A stretch of 64,000 bases of DNA from Pontibacter ummariensis (GTDB lineage Bacteria; Bacteroidota; Bacteroidia; Cytophagales; Hymenobacteraceae). Each line of letters opens with the position of its first letter. Position 1 is the first letter of the stretch. The stretch covers positions 62,001 through 126,000 of the forward strand of contig NZ_FZOQ01000010.1 of assembly GCF_900188175.1 (NCBI RefSeq), read 5' to 3'. The notes under the pieces were generated by a model. That model was not told where the DNA came from, made no database searches, and worked only from the letters and a program-made list of their open reading frames with translations. Below, one piece after another: positions 35,406-46,158 of the stretch. The translations under genes and the position numbers were made by a program.

Positions 35406-36345
35406 TTTATTCTTTAAGTAAAGGCATCAGGACCAGGCAACAGCGGCCTTGCAAGTACAGCTTATCAAGTAAAGGCATTTCTCCTTTACAATAGGTAATT
35501 GAGTACTTAATTTATAAAAAATATGCAGGACTAGAACTATTTAAATGAATTTCTAGCTGTAGCTGTATAAGAAACTGCTGCAAGGGCTATCTGTCTTTGC
35601 TTCAATTGCTTTTGGAAGAAGGGGTTTAGAACTCACTTTTTTATAGCATTTAATAGAGTAGCTTTTAGAAGTTATGCATTGTTTGTGGTGACTCTTGTTG
35701 TAAACATTCGCTAATGTGGAAAGAGTGGATTTACCTAAGCTGGCGTAGCTTCTGCTTATCCTATAGGCTTATTGATGTCCCTTTTCATTGTTTCTGTTAT
35801 GCGCTCCACGTCTGGGGTAGGGGCCCTTCTGAAGCGAGGGCGCGTTTTCCCGCTCAGCGCTGTGCCGTCTTCCTTTCCTCGCTGTCGCTGCGCAATGCTC
35901 AGCATGCTGAGCACCGGAAACCGCCAAACAAAGGGCCCCTACCCCCGGCGCCTCGCAGAAAAACTGGAGAAGTTTTTCTCTTCGATTCAGTAAAGGATAA
36001 GCTATAGCATTTTATTAACAGTGAAGACCTCGCAGTGTGCGCAGCTCCTGCGAGCGCCTGGGATCCTACATGCTGCAGGGCAGACAAGCTTGCCAGGTGC
36101 ATATTTCGACACTCCACTGTTCGAGCGTTCAGCGAGTGGGGGTAGGGGCCCTCTGTTTTCTTATCAAGAAGAGATTAAAGCCCAGCCGGAGAGGCGAAAA
36201 GCCTGCAAACAGCTATGCTGCACAAGTTGTAAAAGACTTTTGAAGCAAGCGTAATACCATTATTAGTGATCCTGCTCTCGTATTACCGCCCTCCCCTTAC
36301 AAAGCTAGTCTTATAGAGAAAAACTCGTAAAAAGCATAAAAACGA
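35406..36345. repeat. Gene-free 0.9-kb region with nested inverted repeats
   Basis: No credible gene is seen. GGGGTAGGGGCCCTT (35814-35828) is inverted at 35931-35945, and a third copy lies at 36139-36152 in the first orientation. Between the first two copies sits a perfect 18-bp palindrome, TGCTCAGCATGCTGAGCA (35896-35913). GCTTATCC (35754-35761) and GGATAAGC (35995-36002) bracket the block. A CTCGCAG/CTGCGAG hairpin (36029-36054) follows. The whole could be a decayed mobile palindromic element or a structured RNA. AGAACTCACTTTTTTATA (35629-35646), one of the recurring intergenic motifs, lies upstream of the rhamnosidase. Confidence 0.6.
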
Positions 36346-36376
36346 AAAGGCCTGCAGATCTTATCTGCAGGCCTTT
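36346..36376 (-). terminator. Intrinsic terminator at the end of the starch locus
   Basis: AAAGGCCTGCAG (36346-36357) pairs with CTGCAGGCCTTT (36365-36376). The minus strand continues into TTCGTTTTTA. It lies 20 bp after the GH97 stop codon and closes the minus-strand starch-utilisation operon. Confidence 0.85.
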
Positions 36377-36395
36377 GTATCGGTTGGCTTAAAAC

Positions 36396-38696
<2,301 letters not shown>

Positions 38697-38742
38697 TCAG
38701 GCTTATCCGGAAGAGGTACTAATACCAGAGAGCTTTAAATTC

Positions 38743-41472
38743 TTACTTGATCTTCACCATGCGCATGTAATCAACCATCGCCTGGTTAATCTCCCCATGC
38801 ATGTTCTCGTTGTTAGGCTCAAAGGTGAGGGAGATGGTATGGCTGCCTTTTTGCAGGGGCACTTCCACTGCGTTTGTAAAGCCCCAGTTGCTCCATTCCT
38901 CCTTACCGCGCTGTGGCAGCACGATGGTTCCCGCGAAATTAGCGTCTTTCTTCAGGGTGCGGATTGCAGCCTTATTCTCCGTATTGATGGGGCCATTGCC
39001 ATTGGCGTAGCGGAAATCGATGGCGTAGACACCGTCCTCCGGCACGTTCACCTTTACCTGCACCTGCCTGTTTTGCTGCTTGCTCAGCTCTACAAAGCCG
39101 GTACCGGAATAGTCGCGGTAAGCGTAAGTAGCTTTCGGGGCGAACTTCTCCACCTCGTATACCAGCTTAGACTTCTCCGGCACCACTACTACAGGCTCGC
39201 TACCAAATGAAGTGACACCATTCTGGTCCACGGCCAGCACCATGTACTCGGCGTAACCATTCACTTCCACATCCAGACTTGTGCTTTCAGTTTTCTCCAG
39301 TTCCTCCCCATTCTTAATAACCAGGTAAGCCACGGCATCCTCTACGGCTGGCCAGCTGAGCTTGCCTGATGCATAAGTTACTTTTGGTGTTTCCGGTGAG
39401 GTGTACATGGCGACATGGTTCACATCCCCTCCTACCTGGTTGTTGGCCAACTCGATTTTAATGGTATGCTCGCCTGTGAGGTTGGCCGGGATCTCGGCCT
39501 TCTCCAGCGGCTTGCCATCCATCGTGATGGTCTTGATCTCATTGCCATAGCCGCTCATCTCAAAGTTGAGTAACGCGTTTCTGTACCTGAAGCCCGTTAG
39601 CTTACGGTTTCCTTTGAAGGCTTCCGGCACGAAGGGTTTCAGCACCAGTTTGTCTGCCTGCAGGTCCATGCCGAACAGCACCTTATAGATCATGGCGATG
39701 TTGCCCGCCACGCTCCACAACTGCCTGTCGGAGTTAATCTGTGTGCCGGCATAATCTCCAGTGCTGGCTACAAAGTTTTCCTTGTTTGTCAGGAAAAGGG
39801 CTGCTGGGCGGTAGATGGCACTCATGCTTTCGGCAAGAGACTTCTCGTTACCAGCCTTAGCCGAGGCCAGGCTCCAGTAGGCCTGCACAAAAGGCCAGAT
39901 GCCGTTGTTGTGGTAAGGCGGAATACCCGGAATCTGTGGGAAGATGCTCGGGATACCATAATCCGTTACAGGCGTGCTGGCTACCACTGTTTTCTGGCGC
40001 TCCTCATCGGCTACGCCATACAGCACAGACAGGGCCTCCCCCAAGGCCTCTGCCCGTGGCGACAGCACTTTATAGTTGCGACCATAGAGGTACTGCCCAT
40101 AGTAGCCTTTCTCATCCTGCCACAGCAGTTCATTCATGCCCTTTTTGATACGGCTGGCCACCTCCCTGAACCTGGCGGCAGCCTCTTTATCGTCGAGTAG
40201 CTCCGCCATTTGGGCGGCCACCTGATTTGCCTGGTAGTGCACAGCGTTGGTGCCCAGGTTCTCCGACTCGTAAATATCCACCGGCTGCATCCAGCGTGGG
40301 TAGGTCTGCTCGCGCCAATCCAGGAACGAGGATTCACCCCGTACCAGCCCCGTCTCCGGGTCATAGGCGTTCTTATAGTCAGCCTCTAATGAGTTCTTAA
40401 TGATCTGGTAGGTTTTGCGCAGCCATTCCTTGTCGCCCGTGGCCTTGTACACCTCCCAGGCAGCAACCGCCCAGGTCATGCGGTCTGTAGACACAGGGTA
40501 GGCTCCCCCCGTGCCGGTATCCTGAATGATACGCCCGTCTTTCACCTTGCGCATCAAGCTGTACATGGATACCTTCGGCTGCAATTGCGCCATGCCCAGC
40601 AAAATGCTATAGCTAATGTCCCTTGTCCAGACCCCTGCCCATTCCTTTCCGGTCCTGAAAGTACTGTCCGCCTCTATGTCTTTCTCCATCTCCTCCAGCG
40701 CCATGTTATAAAGCGCATCCATGAGCGGATAATCGGAAGTGTACTGCGGGAAAGCAGAGATGTCCCTGCTCAGTTGCCAGTGCGTAGCAGTTGCCTTATC
40801 ATCTTCCGGACTGTTTAGGTTAAGTGCGATCTCGTAGATCCCGTCCCCATCAGCATCCTGCAACTTGGCACCGTCGTTCCTGCCCAGGTTATCGAAATCC
40901 CAGCTCAGGGGTGCTGTGCCACCGGCAATGTAAACGCCCTTAAAGTCTTCTTTGTAAATTCTGTCTCCGGTGGGCGTGGTGTAGTAGCCCTGCTTTTCAA
41001 AAGCCTGCAATACCGGGCGCATATCCAGGCGCACTTTCATCTCGGTGTTGGGAGCCAGGTATACATCATTCGGAACTTCCGCCTTGTCGTTGTACTGCTG
41101 CCCAAAGGTGATGACTGGCGTAACACAGGAGCCATCGCTGGCAAGACAGCTGAAATGGTGGTCTTGCCCCGATACCATCTCGTTGTCGCGCCCATTGATG
41201 GCGAACTTAAAGGTGACACGCGGACTTAGAAAGGCGTTGGCCGGGCTTTTGTAATTGGACGTAAGCTCTGTATGCGACAGCGCACGCGCCACGTACTCCC
41301 CCTGCACCACGCTGTCGCGGTACAAAGTATAAGCATCCGACTGCCAGACAGGGCTAGTGCTTCTTACACTTACAGCAGTAGCCACATCGATGGTGTTTTG
41401 CTTCTGTGTCTGGCATGCGCCTAGGCTAAGTAGTGCAAAAAGAACGCTTGACTTAAGGGTTAAGCTTTTCAT
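38743..41472 (-). CDS. Six-hairpin glycosidase lipoprotein (glycogen-debranching-like) with C-terminal sugar-binding domain
   Basis: The 909-residue product has a lipoprotein signal (LLSLGAC, Cys20). An N-terminal domain (about 30-240) precedes an alpha/alpha-six barrel (about 245-650) containing EWAGVWTRDISYSILLGMAQ (about 279-298) and GPFMDWREQTYPRW-like active-site surroundings (SSFLDWREQTYPRWMQP). This arrangement resembles glycogen-debranching and related MGH1-like enzymes. A fibronectin-III-like domain (about 700-775) and a CBM6/35-like sandwich (about 780-909, YEVEKFAPKATYAYRDYSG) complete it. It lies between amylase and GH97 genes of a starch locus, so an alpha-glucan substrate is likely. 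The precise GH family is not certain. Confidence 0.78.
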   Translation of the reverse strand: MKSLTLKSSVLFALLSLGACQTQKQNTIDVATAVSVRSTSPVWQSDAYTLYRDSVVQGEYVARALSHTELTSNYKSPANAFLSPRVTFKFAINGRDNEMVSGQDHHFSCLASDGSCVTPVITFGQQYNDKAEVPNDVYLAPNTEMKVRLDMRPVLQAFEKQGYYTTPTGDRIYKEDFKGVYIAGGTAPLSWDFDNLGRNDGAKLQDADGDGIYEIALNLNSPEDDKATATHWQLSRDISAFPQYTSDYPLMDALYNMALEEMEKDIEADSTFRTGKEWAGVWTRDISYSILLGMAQLQPKVSMYSLMRKVKDGRIIQDTGTGGAYPVSTDRMTWAVAAWEVYKATGDKEWLRKTYQIIKNSLEADYKNAYDPETGLVRGESSFLDWREQTYPRWMQPVDIYESENLGTNAVHYQANQVAAQMAELLDDKEAAARFREVASRIKKGMNELLWQDEKGYYGQYLYGRNYKVLSPRAEALGEALSVLYGVADEERQKTVVASTPVTDYGIPSIFPQIPGIPPYHNNGIWPFVQAYWSLASAKAGNEKSLAESMSAIYRPAALFLTNKENFVASTGDYAGTQINSDRQLWSVAGNIAMIYKVLFGMDLQADKLVLKPFVPEAFKGNRKLTGFRYRNALLNFEMSGYGNEIKTITMDGKPLEKAEIPANLTGEHTIKIELANNQVGGDVNHVAMYTSPETPKVTYASGKLSWPAVEDAVAYLVIKNGEELEKTESTSLDVEVNGYAEYMVLAVDQNGVTSFGSEPVVVVPEKSKLVYEVEKFAPKATYAYRDYSGTGFVELSKQQNRQVQVKVNVPEDGVYAIDFRYANGNGPINTENKAAIRTLKKDANFAGTIVLPQRGKEEWSNWGFTNAVEVPLQKGSHTISLTFEPNNENMHGEINQAMVDYMRMVKIK

Positions 41473-41770
41473 GTAATTGCAGGGTAAGTAGTGCCTATCC
41501 CTGTTCTGCTACAGGTGTATAGGGCATGTTATAATTCAGTTATAGTAGCTGATGTTCTTTGATCTTAGCTAAACAAGCTGTTCATCTAGTAACTAACAGC
41601 AAGGCTTGTACAAACTTGCAGCATACAGCAAACAACATCAATTATTTGATACAGAAGGTAAAGGTAATCTGTTCCTTCGCCATATAAGTATCTTATTTAT
41701 AAGCTATTGCTTTTAGTAAATGTTCCAACAGAGTAACTTTAGAGTAAGCTACTATGGCTTTCACCTTTTG

Positions 41771-43132
41771 CTATTTCGGAGAATAAACCGCGTAGCTGTT
41801 TGCTTTGCTTGGAATCGTCACGAGTCCACTTGCATCTGTTGTTATGTCCGGGTTTATCCCTGTAAAATCTTTCAGTACGGTATTGGCCCAACGCGTTTGT
41901 ACTTTCCGCTCTTTATCAGCGGTACCGTTGTTTATGTAGGTAACCAGCCCTGGTGTACCGTTTCTACTAAAAATGTACTCCGTCGCACTGGCAAATAGCT
42001 TAGTGCTCGAGCCTGCCGCCAGGTTTTTCTTGATCCAGATCAGGGTGTTCAGCTTTGTTTTATCTAAGAGGGTCTCATAGTCCTTGTAAAAGATAAAAGG
42101 CGTACCCTCGGCGGTTAAAATGTAGGCGTAGGCCTGTAACTTATTCCTGGCTGAGATTTCATCTGTATCATGGTTCGCCACAAAAGTGTAAGCCAAAGAT
42201 GGGTCCTTCGCGATAAGGCCTTTATTCTCTAACCTGTACATCATGTTTTCATCCAAAGCTTTGTCTAAAGCATAGTACAGCGGGAAGTCGAAGGCCCCAC
42301 TGTTAGCTTCCAGGCACCAGTTATACACGAGCTCAACGTCAGCATCCCAGTACTCCCCAATGGAAACCCCGCCAACGGCAGCATTCCATTTTTTCACGAC
42401 GCTTGGGTGAAAGCCTTTTACATAATCAAACCGCCAGCCGTGAAACCCAAGCGTGTTTTTGTAGTACTTGCCTACTCCATCCGGCCTGTTCCAGAGCCAA
42501 TTCTGGACGTACTGTACATCATGGCATAGATCGGAGAATCCACCGAAGAAGCCTTCATCTGCGGCGTGCACCCTATTCGCATGAAAGTCCTCATAGGTTC
42601 TGTTAAACTTACCTGAGGCCGGGCTAAACTTCGTCCAGGTGTTCTTGTTGGTGTAAGGGTTAAACTCCGAGTCTCCGCCCGAATTATGGTTTAAGACAAT
42701 ATCCGCAATGAGCTTTATGTCTTTGGACTTGGCGCTTTGCAGCAAAGAAACCAGCTCTGCTTCTGAGCCAAACCGGGTTTCTGTTGTTCCGTGCTGGTTG
42801 TACTGCCCGAAATCAAAGTAATCAAAGGGATCATAGCCCATGGAGTACTGGCCGCTCTGCCCTTTCGTAACAGGCGGAAGCCAGACGGTGGTAATACCAG
42901 CACTTGCCCAGGAGTCCAGCTTAGTATTTACATGGTCCCACCAGGTTCCTCCGGCTGGCACATCCCAATAAAAAGCCTGCATCATCACCTCCTCAGAAGG
43001 TACTGCACTTTCAGTTGCAGGTAAGGTGGGGGCAACTTCTTCGTCTTTGTCTGAACAGGCAGCAAACAGAACGAATGCCATACTCAGAAGACAAGCAGCT
43101 GGGATATGCTTCGTTTTAAATAAATAATTCAT
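41771..43132 (-). CDS. GH13 alpha-amylase, surface lipoprotein
   Basis: With the start at 43132 (MNYLFKTK) the protein has 453 residues and a clear lipobox (FAAC, Cys26); an ATG six codons upstream is in frame. The GH13 conserved regions are all present: DIVLNHN (144-150), GWRFDYVKGF with nucleophile Asp236, IGEYWDADV with acid/base Glu260, and FVANHDTDE with Asp322. It endo-cleaves starch, probably on the cell surface as SusG does. The catalytic domain is not interrupted by a CBM58-like insertion as in SusG, and the protein is shorter. It lies within the sus-like operon after the SusE-like gene. Confidence 0.93.
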   Translation of the reverse strand: MNYLFKTKHIPAACLLSMAFVLFAACSDKDEEVAPTLPATESAVPSEEVMMQAFYWDVPAGGTWWDHVNTKLDSWASAGITTVWLPPVTKGQSGQYSMGYDPFDYFDFGQYNQHGTTETRFGSEAELVSLLQSAKSKDIKLIADIVLNHNSGGDSEFNPYTNKNTWTKFSPASGKFNRTYEDFHANRVHAADEGFFGGFSDLCHDVQYVQNWLWNRPDGVGKYYKNTLGFHGWRFDYVKGFHPSVVKKWNAAVGGVSIGEYWDADVELVYNWCLEANSGAFDFPLYYALDKALDENMMYRLENKGLIAKDPSLAYTFVANHDTDEISARNKLQAYAYILTAEGTPFIFYKDYETLLDKTKLNTLIWIKKNLAAGSSTKLFASATEYIFSRNGTPGLVTYINNGTADKERKVQTRWANTVLKDFTGINPDITTDASGLVTIPSKANSYAVYSPK

Positions 43133-43150
43133 ATTGAAAGAAAAGGTCAT

Positions 43151-43460
43151 TATACTGGGCTAAAGCCAAAAAGAGAAGCTATAAAGGGGTAAGGCTGGCA
43201 AACAGCCAGGCAGCAGAATAAACCATATCCGGCTACCTGAACCTGATAAGTGTTGCAAGAACAGATGAGAAAACGAATCCAGGATTTACTGTTTGTTAGC
43301 TTTTGCCGAACAAGAGGTGCTTAATCCTGCCACTCTTTAGCTTCGCAGCAAGTTTACATGCTGCCTTGATAACGGGTAACCTGTGTTATTATTTCCCCTC
43401 CTGGTGCTTGCCTCCTCTCCGAGAGGAGCAACAAGGGAAAGCCTGAAAGCCGATTAATAT
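43151..43460. other. Gap between SusE-like and amylase genes
   Basis: No gene is supported in these bases. There is no obvious promoter box. The gap ends in the strong terminator hairpin at 43466-43495, so the amylase may have its own promoter here. Confidence 0.4.
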
Positions 43461-43495
43461 AAAAATTTCCCGGGAGCAGCTTTGTTCCCGGGAAA
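43461..43495 (-). terminator. Intrinsic terminator after the SusE-like gene
   Basis: TTTCCCGGGA (43466-43475) pairs with TCCCGGGAAA (43486-43495) and the minus strand continues TTTTTATATT. It sits five bases after the SusE-like stop codon, suggesting that susCDE levels are set apart from the downstream enzymes by partial termination. Confidence 0.85.
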
Positions 43496-43500
43496 CTTGC

Positions 43501-44511
43501 TTAAAGCTTTACAACAGTGTACGTGTTGTTATTTAAGTTAAAGGTAATTTTATAACGGCCCGCAGATGCAATGGCAATGTTGTCTCCGCCCTGCACCAGG
43601 TTCCCATTAGAACCGCCATAATTGGTGCCCCAATCATCGTTCAGGCGGAATTTTATCTCACCAGCAGCCAGGTCTGTTGTAAGCGACCAGGTCTGGGTAC
43701 CGTTGTTGTAGATCATGTCGGTGTCCGCATCCCAGCCACCCGCAGTAGCGCTACCGATTATCCCCCAGCTGTGTTTTACAGCAGCAAAGGTATAGTCGTT
43801 TAAATTTAAGGTTAGGCGGTACATGCCTGCCTCCGGCACTGATAAATTACTACCGGCCGATGTACTAACGGTTCCGTTTCCGGCATCACCATAGGCTACA
43901 TCCCAGTTTTTAGCTGGCGTAATCTTAAACTCTGTAGAACCAGCCGGGAAGTTGATCACCCCTGTGTAAATGTTGTTGCTGGTAAGCGAAACCAGGCTAT
44001 CCGCCGATGCCGGGGTCCAGCCTTGGTAAGCTCCCGGCACATATACAAATGAAATCAGCGGGTAAGGGTTTACCGTTAAGTCAATCACGTTGGAGTACAC
44101 CGGCGCCATGGCATCGGTACCTGTTACTACTGACTTTAAACGTGCCTGCACGTTAGAGTTGGCTCCGGTTGGCAAATCCATGGACAACAACAGGGCGTTC
44201 AGCTCTATGACTGTGTAGCTTTTCGCATTGATCCCCCCGGCAAAGACAACCTCTTTTGGATTGGAAAAGTTGTTGCCGGCCAGGTCTAACTGCAAGGTGT
44301 TTGTCAAGGCGGCGCTATACCCGAAGTCAGCTTTTGTCCAGGTAAAGTCTATGGCCTTGTCAGCGGCCTTAGTTTTCTCCAGCACCACGCTGTTAGCAGA
44401 AGCTGACAGCGAAGCACCTGTTCCTTCGGCATTAGCCACTACTCTCACTTCGTCTTTTTCGCAAGACGAAAAAAGAAAGAGCAGTAAACCGAACAAGGCT
44501 ATATGTTTCAT
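43501..44511 (-). CDS. SusE/SusF-like starch-binding outer-membrane lipoprotein
   Basis: From the start at 44511 (MKHIALFG) the protein has 336 residues and a lipobox FSSC (Cys17). An N-terminal Ig-like SusE domain (about 40-145: LEKTKAADKAIDFTWTKADF, LAGNNFSNPKEV) is followed by two starch-binding-like sandwiches (about 150-250 and 255-336), with YVPGAYQGWTPASADSL and WGIIGSATAGGWDADTDM. Each repeat ends with a TFNLNNNTYTVVKL-like strand. SusE/F proteins hold starch at the cell surface. The gene follows susD after 25-40 bp and is followed at once by a terminator. Confidence 0.9.
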   Translation of the reverse strand: MKHIALFGLLLFLFSSCEKDEVRVVANAEGTGASLSASANSVVLEKTKAADKAIDFTWTKADFGYSAALTNTLQLDLAGNNFSNPKEVVFAGGINAKSYTVIELNALLLSMDLPTGANSNVQARLKSVVTGTDAMAPVYSNVIDLTVNPYPLISFVYVPGAYQGWTPASADSLVSLTSNNIYTGVINFPAGSTEFKITPAKNWDVAYGDAGNGTVSTSAGSNLSVPEAGMYRLTLNLNDYTFAAVKHSWGIIGSATAGGWDADTDMIYNNGTQTWSLTTDLAAGEIKFRLNDDWGTNYGGSNGNLVQGGDNIAIASAGRYKITFNLNNNTYTVVKL

Positions 44512-44551
44512 GAAATGCGTTCTCATTTTCTCTTTAATTTTTTAAGAAAGA

Positions 44552-46132
44552 TTAATAACCAGGGTTCTGCACCAAGTTGGTGTTGGCGATGATATCCGTT
44601 GACGGAATAGGGAACAGCTTGTACGTTTCACTTACCCCCCGGCCGGCTTTCACACCACCTTTCCAAGGCCACAGATACGATGCATCTGTAAACTTACCGT
44701 AGCGAATGAGGTCCGTACGACGGGAAGCCTCCCAGTACAGTTCCCGGCCTCTTTCTTCCAGCACAAAATCAAGGCTTATGTTGCTTACGTTACCCGAGTT
44801 GTCGCCGAAGGCCCGGGTGCGCAGGGTATTGACGTAGCTGACAGCCGTGCTCATGTCGCCACCGGCACCACCACGCAGCACAGCCTCCGCATACACCAGG
44901 TACATTTCGGCCAGGCGGAACAACGGAAAGTCGGTTGAGGTAAACGTACCCCCCGGGGCAGGTGTAGCACCGGTAGACGTAACGTTTCTAAACTTAGTCA
45001 CTTTCAGTCCATCCGTGAAGGCAGAAGGCTCATCTATCTCCAATTTATCGCCATAAAACATGGCACGCTCATCCGTGGCTCCACTCTGGTCAGGGAACAG
45101 CAGCGGCAGGTTTTTAGTAGAGCGGATACCGCCCCATCCACCACCTGGTATACCAAAGGCAGCCGGGTTCATGGCTGCACTTGTTGCAGCATTAATGATG
45201 TAGGTCGTACCACCGTAGTTCTGCGTATTCACCACATCGTAGTTAATAGACAGAATTGTCTCGGTGTTATCCACATGGTTGTCTGCCAGGAACAGCTCGC
45301 GGTAGTTGTCCTCCAACGTATAGTCGGATTCGATTACCTTGCTGGCGTAGGTAATGGCATCGGTATAACGTGCCTCGCCCGTGTAAACTTCAGCATTCAG
45401 GTACAAGCGTGCCAGCAATGCCCAAACGGCAGCCTGGTCAGCCCGACCATACTCATTCTGGCGCGGTGCTACCAATTGCGACTCGATGTCCAGCAGCTCA
45501 GACTCTATATAATCGAAAAGTTCTGCACGGGAAATCTGCGGCGGAATGTATTTGCCGATTGGGTCATTTTCCGTAATGAAAGGTGGGTTACCGAACAGGT
45601 CCATGGCCACCCAGTATTGGTAAGCCCGCAGAAAACGCGCCTCAGCCCGGTACTTTCTGATGTTCTCCGCATCAACTCCTGAAATGCCTCTCTCACTTAT
45701 TTTCCCGTCTGTAGACTCCCGGATGAACTCATTCGCCAGGGTGATCTGGAAGAAAATACGGTTGTACAAGCCGGTCAGCATGGTGTTGCTGGAGGTCCAG
45801 CTCAAATTATGGAAGTCCGGCAGGCCTGGGTCGTTCCAGGTAACGTGGGCTTCATCGGTGGTTAGCTCCTGGGCGTTCCAGTACAGGCGCAGGAAGTCAG
45901 ACGTACCGGCATCTATACCAGCCAGGTCAGAGCTACCGGAACCGCCACTGCCCGTTAAGGCAAAGGCGCCGTATACTTTGGCCAGCACTTGCTTATAGCC
46001 AGCCGGTGTGCTGTAAACGACAGTAGAAGTGGTGGCGTTGGTTGGAGTTAGGTCCAGGTCCGTATCACAAGCGGTAAGGCAGCTTAAAAAGATAGCCGTC
46101 GCTCCGGACATTTTTATAAATGATCTTTTCAT
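44552..46132 (-). CDS. susD: SusD/RagB-family starch-binding outer-membrane lipoprotein
   Basis: The 526-residue protein has a lipobox LTAC (Cys22) and the TPR-rich SusD fold. Signatures are YRAEARFLRAYQYWVAMDLFG with NPPFITENDP (about 160-190), AALWALLARLYLNAEVYTG-like repeat (QAAVWALLARLYLNAEVYTG), FPLFRLAEMYLVYAEAVLRGG (about 400) and the C-terminal ELYWEASRRTDLIRYGKF / FPIPSTDI. SusD caps the SusC barrel and binds maltooligosaccharides. It follows susC after 26 bp, the usual arrangement. The substrate is inferred from the amylase and GH97 genes of the same locus. Confidence 0.95.
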   Translation of the reverse strand: MKRSFIKMSGATAIFLSCLTACDTDLDLTPTNATTSTVVYSTPAGYKQVLAKVYGAFALTGSGGSGSSDLAGIDAGTSDFLRLYWNAQELTTDEAHVTWNDPGLPDFHNLSWTSSNTMLTGLYNRIFFQITLANEFIRESTDGKISERGISGVDAENIRKYRAEARFLRAYQYWVAMDLFGNPPFITENDPIGKYIPPQISRAELFDYIESELLDIESQLVAPRQNEYGRADQAAVWALLARLYLNAEVYTGEARYTDAITYASKVIESDYTLEDNYRELFLADNHVDNTETILSINYDVVNTQNYGGTTYIINAATSAAMNPAAFGIPGGGWGGIRSTKNLPLLFPDQSGATDERAMFYGDKLEIDEPSAFTDGLKVTKFRNVTSTGATPAPGGTFTSTDFPLFRLAEMYLVYAEAVLRGGAGGDMSTAVSYVNTLRTRAFGDNSGNVSNISLDFVLEERGRELYWEASRRTDLIRYGKFTDASYLWPWKGGVKAGRGVSETYKLFPIPSTDIIANTNLVQNPGY

Positions 46133-46158
46133 TTCTGTTTCTTAAGGATTGTGATGGA

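Noticed and set aside
35714-36254. Several short open frames in the repeat-rich gap
   Set aside because: They read through the inverted repeats in several frames with no family resemblance; the region is better explained as structured non-coding sequence.
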